From: CAG-873 sp910578365
Lineage (GTDB): Bacteria > Bacteroidota > Bacteroidia > Bacteroidales > Muribaculaceae
Direction: 5' to 3'
Assembly (NCBI GenBank): GCA_951635545.1
Contig: OX620685.1
Coordinates: 1,550,001 to 1,614,000 of the forward strand
Length of the DNA: 64,000 bases
Shown here: piece after piece, positions 57,575 through 64,000 of the stretch
Position numbering within the stretch: position 1 is the first letter of the stretch
Layout of the letters: each line of letters opens with the position of its first letter
The notes under the pieces: model-generated
Database searches by the model: none
What the model saw: the letters and a program-made list of their open reading frames with translations, nothing else
What the model was told of the DNA's origin: nothing
Made by a program: the position numbers and the translations under genes

Positions 57575-59049
57575 TGACCCTCCTGACCGATCTGGCGCAT
57601 AATCTGGCTGAGATTCTCAGCTATACCCCCGGTAGCCCGATGCTGTTTTCAAGCGGACTCTTCTGGGGGCTATTTCTGCTGTTTCTGCCGCTGTACTCGT
57701 GGCTGCGCGACCGGCGGCGGCAGATGATAGTGTTTGTGGTGCTATTCAGTTTCTACTTCTATTACCGCTGCAGCGGCAGCTTTGTGCTGCTGTTGGGAGC
57801 CACGTCGCTACTCGACTGGTCGCTGTCGCGTCTTATGCTGCGCTGCCCGTCGTCGGCCGGGCGCAAAGCCTGTGTGGCAGCCTCGCTTGTGGCATCGCTC
57901 GGAGTGCTGTGCTACTTCAAATACGCCAACTTCTTTCTGTGGAACTGGGCCGCGCTGGTGGGGCATAACTTCGAGCCGCTCGAACTTATACTGCCGGTAG
58001 GCATTTCGTTCTACACCTTTCAGAGCATAAGCTATATAATAGATGTGTACAAGGGTAGGGTAGAGCCTACGCGCACATGGTTGGAATATGCCTTCTTTCT
58101 GAGCTTCTTCCCGGCGCTTGTGGCCGGCCCTATAGTACGCGCCGACTACTTCCTGCCTCAGATACACAACAGCGGCCATGCCGACCGCAGCGAGGTGTAC
58201 ACCGGCCTGTGGCTCATTATTCTCGGAGTGGTGAAAAAGGCAATTATAGCAGACTATCTGGCCCAGTACAACGACCTGATATTCAACTCGCCCGGAGCTT
58301 ACAGCGGATTCGAAACCGTCATGGGCATGATAGGCTACACCATGCAGATTTACTGCGACTTCTCGGGCTACTCCGATATGGCCATAGGTCTGGCGCTGAT
58401 TATGGGCTTCAGGCTGGCGCAGAACTTTAATTTCCCTTATAAGTCGCAGAACCTAACAGAATTCTGGCGCCGCTGGCACATATCGCTTTCCAGCTGGCTG
58501 CGCGACTATGTGTACATACCCCTTGGCGGCAACCGCCACGGCACCTTCCGGACCTATCTCAACAACTTTCTTACCATGCTTATAGGCGGCCTGTGGCACG
58601 GTGCCGGATGGAAGTTCATATTCTGGGGAGCGATGCACGGAGCCGGACTGGCCGTGCACAAGGCTTCGCGGCCTTGGCTCGGACGCCTTGGCGATTCATG
58701 GCCGGTAAAAGCAATTTCGTGGCTCATTACCATAACAGTGGTAATGCTGCTATGGGTGTTTTTCCGTGCCGACACATTTGGCGACGCCATAATACTTATA
58801 AGCCATGCAGCAACTGATTTCTCGCCAACCTACCTTGCGCCCTTTGCGGCGGCCCGCACACTGTGGCTGATAATGCTGCTGCTGATAATTGTGGCCCATG
58901 CGCTGCCGGTGAACTTCTGGAACCGCCTCGGCGATATGTTCGTGCGCAGTCCGTGGCCGGTGAAACTGCTGATATTCCTCGTTGTCGTGCAGTGCGTGGT
59001 GGAACTGCAGGAACAGGACGTAAGCCCGTTTATTTACTTTCAGTTCTGA
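57574..59049 (+). CDS. MBOAT-family O-acyltransferase
   Basis: The 491-residue polytopic membrane protein (start ATG 57574) matches AlgI/DltB-type enzymes: FSFYFYYRCSG, LPVGISFYTFQSISYIIDVY, FWRRWHISLSSWLRDYVYIPLGGN and the catalytic-His motif GGLWHGAGW. It should move acyl groups across the membrane for attachment to an extracellular polymer. The polymer is not identified here. Confidence 0.93.
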   Translation: MTLLTDLAHNLAEILSYTPGSPMLFSSGLFWGLFLLFLPLYSWLRDRRRQMIVFVVLFSFYFYYRCSGSFVLLLGATSLLDWSLSRLMLRCPSSAGRKACVAASLVASLGVLCYFKYANFFLWNWAALVGHNFEPLELILPVGISFYTFQSISYIIDVYKGRVEPTRTWLEYAFFLSFFPALVAGPIVRADYFLPQIHNSGHADRSEVYTGLWLIILGVVKKAIIADYLAQYNDLIFNSPGAYSGFETVMGMIGYTMQIYCDFSGYSDMAIGLALIMGFRLAQNFNFPYKSQNLTEFWRRWHISLSSWLRDYVYIPLGGNRHGTFRTYLNNFLTMLIGGLWHGAGWKFIFWGAMHGAGLAVHKASRPWLGRLGDSWPVKAISWLITITVVMLLWVFFRADTFGDAIILISHAATDFSPTYLAPFAAARTLWLIMLLLIIVAHALPVNFWNRLGDMFVRSPWPVKLLIFLVVVQCVVELQEQDVSPFIYFQF

Positions 59050-59153
59050 ATATTAAAACAGCCTTTACTCTTGCTTTACTTTTCTGCCTGAAAGAACTGT
59101 CAACACGCGAAGTCCCATCCGATTTTTTTGCTCTGCGGCTAATATAATTAAAA

Positions 59154-59185
59154 TTTGCATAAGTGTGAAAATAGATGTATATTTG
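59154..59185 (+). promoter_or_regulatory. Promoter of transketolase
   Basis: TTTG at 59154-59157 and TATATTTG at 59178-59185 (20-nt spacing) lie 25 nt before the ATG. Confidence 0.7.
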
Positions 59186-59210
59186 CATGCAGATAACTAA
59201 AAAACCATTT

Positions 59211-61244
59211 ATGGAACCCAAACTGCTCACTCGTGCGGCCGACAATATCCGTGTCCTTGCTGCCGCAATGGTCGAACATGCCAAATCCGGCCACCCTGGT
59301 GGCGCCATGGGAGGCGCTGACTTTGTTAACGTTCTCTACTCAGGCTTTCTGGTAAGCGATCCAGACGACCCCACCTGGTTCGCCCGCGACCGATTCTTCC
59401 TCGACCCCGGTCACATGTCGCCCATGCTATATGCCGTTCTCGCCCTCAGCGGCAAGTACACTCTCGACGAACTGCGCCAGTTCCGCAGCTGGGGCAGCGT
59501 TACTCCCGGCCATCCCGAAGTTGACTTTGCCCGCGGTGTCGAAAACACCTCAGGTCCTCTCGGACAGGGTCACACCATGGCTGTAGGCGCCGCAATCGCC
59601 GAGCGCTTCCTGGTGGCCCGCTTCGGCGACACTATCGCCCACAAGACCTACGCTTTCATCAGCGACGGCGGCATACAGGAAGAAATTGCCCAGGGTGCCG
59701 GACGTATAGCCGGATTCCTCGGACTCAGCAACCTTATAATGTTCTACGATGCCAACGGTGTGCAGCTCAGTACCGATGTAGACGCTGTCGACACCGAGGA
59801 CTATGCCGCAAAATACCGTGCATGGCACTGGCGCGTGATTGAAATCGACGGCACCGACCCCGTGGCAATTGCCGGAGCGCTCGAGCAGGCTCAGGCCGAA
59901 ACCGAAAAACCGGTACTGATAATCGGACGCACCATAATGGGCAAGGGCGTCGTTACCGCCGAAGGCGAGAATTTCGAAGGCAAATGCTCTACCCACGGCC
60001 AGCCTCTTAGCAAATCGGGTGCCGATTACCGCCGCACCATCGAGAACCTCGGAGGTGACCCCGACAACGAATTCCGTTTCTTCCCCGAGGCGGAGGCTCT
60101 TTACGAGGCACGCCGCGCCGAACTCCGCGCCATCGTGGCCGAGCGCCGTGCCGCACATAAGGCATGGGCCGAGGCCAATCCGGCTAAAGCGGCCGAGCTG
60201 AGCGCATACATATCGGGCTTCGTACCTGCTATGGACTTCGAGCACATCGAACATAAAGCCAATGTGGCCACACGTACGGCATCGGCCAACATCCTCGGCG
60301 AACTCGCCCGCAAGTGCGGCAACATGATTGTGTCGAGCGCCGACCTTGCGAACTCCGACAAAACCGACGGCTTCCTCAAGCAGACCCACGCCCTGGCCCA
60401 CGGCGACTTTACCGGCGCATTCCTTCATGCCGGTGTGAGCGAGCTGACCATGGCCTCGATAATGAACGGCATAGTGCTGCACGGAGGCATGATGGCCGGC
60501 TGCGGCACCTTCTTTGTGTTCTCCGACTACATGAAGCCCGCCGTGCGTCTGGCCGCTCTTATGGAGCTGCCTGTAAAATATATATGGAGCCACGACTCAT
60601 TCCGCGTAGGCGAAGACGGCCCCACACACCAGCCGGTAGAGCAGGAGGCACAGATTCGCCTGCTCGAGGAGGTGCGTAACTTCGACGGCCGCCGCTCGAT
60701 GCTGGTTCTTCGTCCGGCCGACAGCGCCGAAACCACTGTCGCTTATGAAATGGCAATGGAAGAGCAGCACCGTCCGACCGGTCTGATTCTGTCGCGCCAG
60801 GATCTTCACGACCTGCCCGTGGCCGAAGGCCAATCGCGCTACAAAGCCGCTCAAGGTCTGCGTCACGGCGCGTATACCGTGGTCAAGGCCGAAAACCCCG
60901 ATGTAGTACTGGTTGCCAACGGTTCGGAAGTATCGCTGCTGTGCGAGGTAGCCGTGCTGCTCGAGGCCGAAGGCGTGAAAGCATCGGTGGTTTCCGCACC
61001 GTCGCCCGGCCTGTTCAACGACCAGCCCGAGGGCTACCGCCGCGAGGTGCTGCCCGCCGACGTGCCCCAGTTCGGTCTTACAGCCGGCCTTACCATCACC
61101 CTTCGTATGCTCGACGGCTTCAAAGGCCGCGTGTATGGTATGGAACACTTCGGGGCCTCGGCGCCGTTCAAGGTTCTTGACGAAAAATTCGGCTTCACCG
61201 CTCCGAATATATTATCTGAAATATTGCGTTATTTAGGCAAATAA
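59211..61244 (+). CDS. tkt: Transketolase
   Basis: The 677-residue thiamine-diphosphate enzyme of the pentose phosphate pathway starts at ATG 59211, after the promoter. Motifs are HAKSGHPGGAMGGAD, DPGHMSPMLYAVLALSG, GPLGQGH, FISDGGIQEEIAQGAG, SHDSFRVGEDGPTHQPVEQ and the C-terminal GMEHFGASAP. It is full length. Confidence 0.95.
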   Translation: MEPKLLTRAADNIRVLAAAMVEHAKSGHPGGAMGGADFVNVLYSGFLVSDPDDPTWFARDRFFLDPGHMSPMLYAVLALSGKYTLDELRQFRSWGSVTPGHPEVDFARGVENTSGPLGQGHTMAVGAAIAERFLVARFGDTIAHKTYAFISDGGIQEEIAQGAGRIAGFLGLSNLIMFYDANGVQLSTDVDAVDTEDYAAKYRAWHWRVIEIDGTDPVAIAGALEQAQAETEKPVLIIGRTIMGKGVVTAEGENFEGKCSTHGQPLSKSGADYRRTIENLGGDPDNEFRFFPEAEALYEARRAELRAIVAERRAAHKAWAEANPAKAAELSAYISGFVPAMDFEHIEHKANVATRTASANILGELARKCGNMIVSSADLANSDKTDGFLKQTHALAHGDFTGAFLHAGVSELTMASIMNGIVLHGGMMAGCGTFFVFSDYMKPAVRLAALMELPVKYIWSHDSFRVGEDGPTHQPVEQEAQIRLLEEVRNFDGRRSMLVLRPADSAETTVAYEMAMEEQHRPTGLILSRQDLHDLPVAEGQSRYKAAQGLRHGAYTVVKAENPDVVLVANGSEVSLLCEVAVLLEAEGVKASVVSAPSPGLFNDQPEGYRREVLPADVPQFGLTAGLTITLRMLDGFKGRVYGMEHFGASAPFKVLDEKFGFTAPNILSEILRYLGK

Positions 61245-61260
61245 ACATAGGAAAGGTTAA

Positions 61261-61288
61261 AAAAACTTGTCTTTTAGGCAAGTTTTTT
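61261..61288 (+). terminator. Terminator of tkt
   Basis: AAACTTG pairs with CAAGTTT around a TCTTTTAGG loop, then six T residues. Confidence 0.8.
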
Positions 61289-61443
61289 GCCTTTTTTAGG
61301 AAATTTAAAAAAAAAGGTGTAACTTAGCGCCTTGAATTTGCACAAAAACAATATCTGCACAGTTGGTGTTATATACATAAATTGTGTACTATTTGCATTT
61401 TTACGGAAAATAAAAATATTTATTAACGTTAATATTCGATTCT

Positions 61444-62664
61444 ATGAAAAAAGCTACTCTTTTGGCTTGTGCCGCGCTGCTTGCCGGCCAGTCTATGATG
61501 GCTCAGAACAACTCCAACGAGGTGACCTATGTAGAGGACGCATCGCAGGGCCTGCTCATCAATAGCTTCAAGTCCAATTGGTTCATCACCGGTCAGGGTG
61601 GCGTGAGCTACTACTTCTCGCACGCCGATGTTCACCGCAAATGGAGCGACCGTTTCGCTCCCGCTGCCGGCCTTTATATCGGCAAATGGTTCACCCCTGT
61701 GTTCGGAGGCCGTTTGGGTGGCGAATACCTCGCTTGCAAAGGTCTTTCAGACTTCAATTCCGGTGTTGGTGTAATCCCCGACCAGATGGTTGACGGTTAC
61801 TACAAGACCTATGTAAACGAATTCGGTGTTGCCTTCGACCTGATGGTAAACCTTACCAACTGGTGGTGCGGCTATAACCCCAACCGCGTTTACAACGCTA
61901 CCTTCTATGTAGGTGCAGGCGGCTACTGGTCGGTTGACCGTACATACAACCTCCAGAGCGACGGTACTTACGAAAAAGGCGACTGGAACAACTGCAGCGA
62001 CCGCGTCCTTACCGTACGCGCAGGCCTTATCAACTCGTTCCGCCTCAACAAGCACCTCAACCTCAATCTCGACCTCCGTTTCAGCGGTCTTGACGGCCAC
62101 ATTGACTGCATGGCCTCGAACAACCGTACCTACGGCTCGCTTCAGGCATATCTGGGTCTGACCTACAACTTCAACCCCACCGGCTGGTCGGCTCCCGTTG
62201 TACCCGTTTGCCCCGAACCCGAAAACTGCGACGAACTCCGCGCCCGTCTGTCTGCCGCCGATGCCCGCATCGCCGACCTCGAATCGCAGCTCCGCGACTG
62301 CCTCAACCGTCCGGTTGAAAAGGTTGAAGCCGAAAAGGCTCCCCTTGCCACCGTCTACTATCCCATTGGTGTAAGCCGCCTGACCCGCGAAGACCGCAAC
62401 ATTCTCGGCGCTATCTCCGAAGTGATGAAGTCGAACAGCAAGACCAACTATGTACTCACCGGTTGGGCCGACAACTACACCGGCTCCGAGCAGGTTAACA
62501 TCCGTCTGCGCAAGGCCCGTGTCGATGGCGTTTACAAGCAGCTCGTGAAGAATGGCGTTCCCGCCTCGCAGCTCACCGCCACCACCAACAACGGCAGCCT
62601 CTGCGACCTTGGTGAAAAGTATGTGGCTCTCGACCGCGCAGTCACCATCGAAGAAGCTGAATAA
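61444..62664 (+). CDS. OmpA-family outer-membrane protein
   Basis: The 406-residue protein has a signal peptide (MKKATLLACAALLAGQSMMA). A beta-barrel domain follows (about 30-245; alternating hydrophobic strands ending in SLQAYLGLTYNF). A short coiled-coil linker (LRARLSAADARIADLESQL) leads to a C-terminal OmpA peptidoglycan-binding domain (about 295-400, with NYVLTGWADNYTGSEQVNIRLRKAR). It tethers the outer membrane to the cell wall. A strong terminator follows. The long A/T-rich 5' region (61289-61443) may hold the promoter, but none is clear. Confidence 0.92.
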   Translation: MKKATLLACAALLAGQSMMAQNNSNEVTYVEDASQGLLINSFKSNWFITGQGGVSYYFSHADVHRKWSDRFAPAAGLYIGKWFTPVFGGRLGGEYLACKGLSDFNSGVGVIPDQMVDGYYKTYVNEFGVAFDLMVNLTNWWCGYNPNRVYNATFYVGAGGYWSVDRTYNLQSDGTYEKGDWNNCSDRVLTVRAGLINSFRLNKHLNLNLDLRFSGLDGHIDCMASNNRTYGSLQAYLGLTYNFNPTGWSAPVVPVCPEPENCDELRARLSAADARIADLESQLRDCLNRPVEKVEAEKAPLATVYYPIGVSRLTREDRNILGAISEVMKSNSKTNYVLTGWADNYTGSEQVNIRLRKARVDGVYKQLVKNGVPASQLTATTNNGSLCDLGEKYVALDRAVTIEEAE

Positions 62665-62682
62665 TTCATCTGCCGAAAATTT

Positions 62683-62720
62683 ACAAAGCGCTGCGTCAAC
62701 TTTTCGACGCAGCGCTTTGT
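62683..62720 (+). terminator. Terminator of the OmpA-family gene
   Basis: A 15-bp perfect stem ACAAAGCGCTGCGTC/GACGCAGCGCTTTGT with an 8-nt loop. Confidence 0.85.
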
Positions 62721-62812
62721 TCATATTATACTATTTATACTATTTCAAGTAGCCTCTAAAATCGGGCGGATATGCCGCAACCTGCAGGGCAATTATTTAT
62801 CTTTTTGCTGAT

Positions 62813-63565
62813 ATGGAACAGAATGTCGAATTTACCCATTGCTACTATCTCACAGCCGGCGAGGCCGGCGCACAGTCGTCAATGCCTCTGACTCTGCTGG
62901 TGCAGCGAGTTATCGAGGTCGCTACCGAGCACGCCAATGCCCTCGGTATAGGCTATGCCACACTTTCGGTGCATGGAATCGCCTGGGTGTTGTCGAAAAT
63001 CAGTATCGAGATGCAACGTTACCCCGATATTAACGAGGATTACTGTCTTACCACCTGGATTGAAAGCTACAACCGCCGCTTTTGCGACCGCTGCTTTGCA
63101 GTCACCGGCGGCGACGGACAGCCGATAGGTTACATACGCACCATGTGGACAGCCATCGACGTTGAGCGGCGCTGTGTGGCCGACCTTACGGCATTCGAGC
63201 AGGACGCCTTTCCGGTGTCGTCCAGGTCGTGCCCTGTTGCCAAGCCGGTACGCTTACCAGCACTTCCGGCCGACGCCTCGGTGCAGGACTATACCTTCAA
63301 ATACTGCGACATCGACTTCAACCGCCACGTGAACTCGGTGCGCTACCTGGCTCTGGTACTAAACCACTGGCCTCTGGACCATTTCGACCACAACACCATA
63401 CGCCGTATCGACATCTGCTACCACCACGAGTGCCACTTCGGCCAGACCGTGCAGCTGCGTGTGGCATCGCAGGGACACGAAAGCGAATGTGAGATTGTGC
63501 ACGACGGCGTGCGTGCCGTAGGCCTGCGCATCAGCTGGGCTCCACGGGCCGTTACAGCGCGGTAA
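62813..63565 (+). CDS. Acyl-ACP thioesterase
   Basis: The 250-residue protein has two hotdog repeats. The Fat-type motifs are LLVQRVIEVATEHANALGIG, WVLSKISIEMQRYP and the second-domain YCDIDFNRHVNSVRYLALVL, with the catalytic Asn/His in DFNRHVN. It ends fatty-acid chains by releasing free acids from ACP. Confidence 0.9.
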   Translation: MEQNVEFTHCYYLTAGEAGAQSSMPLTLLVQRVIEVATEHANALGIGYATLSVHGIAWVLSKISIEMQRYPDINEDYCLTTWIESYNRRFCDRCFAVTGGDGQPIGYIRTMWTAIDVERRCVADLTAFEQDAFPVSSRSCPVAKPVRLPALPADASVQDYTFKYCDIDFNRHVNSVRYLALVLNHWPLDHFDHNTIRRIDICYHHECHFGQTVQLRVASQGHESECEIVHDGVRAVGLRISWAPRAVTAR

Positions 63566-63610
63566 AATGTTAATTAGTACAATCCCGGCCTTTAATAACT
63601 GAAATTTTCG

Positions 63611-63618
63611 TAACTTTG
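63611..63618 (+). promoter_or_regulatory. -7 element of the LptD-like gene
   Basis: TAACTTTG lies 22 nt before the GTG start. The -33 part is weak (TTTA near 63591). Confidence 0.5.
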
Positions 63619-63640
63619 TGGGCTTAAATGAAATCACAAC

Positions 63641-64000
63641 GTGCGAAAATCACCGTTATATATATTTTTATCCGTATTGCTGAGTGCTTTAGCTCCGGCC
63701 CTGGCTTCAGGTGCCGAAGCGCTCGGACTTATGGATGCGGCTGATACTGCGCGGGTTGATACCGTACCTATGCAGATGGCCGATACGACGGCTGCCGACA
63801 GCGCGGCTGCCGACACACAAGCTGTGGCTGCTGCAAAAAGCCGAATCGTGAACTCGCGCGTCGACCTCGATGCGGCTGTGAATTTCTCCTCGGCCGACTC
63901 CATGCTTATTGTGCGCCGCGACTCGACCTTTATGTACGGCAAAGGCTCGGTGAGCTACGGCGATATAAAGCTCGACGCCGAATGTATAGAAATGAGCCTC
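63641..64000 (+). CDS. LptD/OstA-like protein (5' part)
   Basis: The frame is open from GTG 63641 to the window end (120 codons), so the gene continues outside. It begins with a signal peptide (VRKSPLYIFLSVLLSALAPALASG) and an Ala/Asp/Thr-rich linker. The beginning of an OstA-type beta jellyroll follows (SRVDLDAAVNFSSADSML, then FMYGKGSVSYGDIKLDAECIEM). LptD assembles LPS in the outer membrane. The ATG at 63628 is in another frame and does not lead to this protein. Confidence 0.65.
   Translation, partial: MRKSPLYIFLSVLLSALAPALASGAEALGLMDAADTARVDTVPMQMADTTAADSAAADTQAVAAAKSRIVNSRVDLDAAVNFSSADSMLIVRRDSTFMYGKGSVSYGDIKLDAECIEMSL

Overview
The window reads as chromosomal DNA from a member of Bacteroidales. 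Many genes are preceded by the Bacteroidetes sigma-ABfr type promoter (TTTG/TTG about 20 nt upstream of TAnnTTTG), there is a DUF3256 gene and a Bacteroidetes-type IS66 element, and the 16S rRNA looks Bacteroidales. The fairly GC-rich coding DNA and the 16S sequence suggest the Muribaculaceae (S24-7), but that family call is an inference. Almost all of the window is housekeeping or core metabolism. There is no CRISPR array, no complete prophage and no restriction or toxin-antitoxin cluster.

Layout. 1-4.1 kb: the end of an ABC-2 permease, then a leftward operon of a NamZ-like exo-muramidase, a sodium:solute symporter and a WYL regulator. 4.2-12.7 kb: tRNA-Ala(GGC), luxS with a macro-like gene, rbfA, a LolC/E-like permease, a radical SAM protein, an FtsB/DivIC-like protein, mutS, a TPR membrane protein and cytidine deaminase. 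12.7-19.2 kb: glgB and a secreted GH13 amylase (alpha-glucan metabolism), an ABC-F ATPase and an NlpE-like lipoprotein. 19.4-25 kb: a complete rRNA operon (tandem promoters, 16S, tRNA-Ile only, 23S, 5S, terminator). 24.96-26.99 kb: an intact IS66 element with an 8-bp target duplication, inserted just after the rRNA terminator.

27-36.3 kb: a possible structured RNA, a C1 peptidase, a phosphoesterase-SPOR lipoprotein-TrmH operon, dgt, a nucleotidyltransferase/CDP-alcohol phosphotransferase pair, and the leftward group hpt-adk-ilvA. 36.4-40.7 kb: the most unusual region, a two-gene unit of an 828-residue protein of unknown function and an apparently intact phage-type large terminase, with no other phage gene around it. 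40.9-49.1 kb: leftward genes for a CNNM transporter, exonuclease VII, DUF3256, a DEAD-box helicase, and a thioesterase-lpxB-tadA-rnz operon. 49.3-53.7 kb: a PTA-less malic enzyme facing miaA-pepT-lipoprotein. 53.8-64 kb: purB, then a tightly coupled run of pyrE, an SRPBCC-like protein, a four-cysteine Rieske-like lipoprotein, an SGNH hydrolase and an MBOAT acyltransferase (a likely cell-surface O-acylation module), then transketolase, an OmpA-family porin, an acyl-ACP thioesterase and the start of an LptD-like gene.
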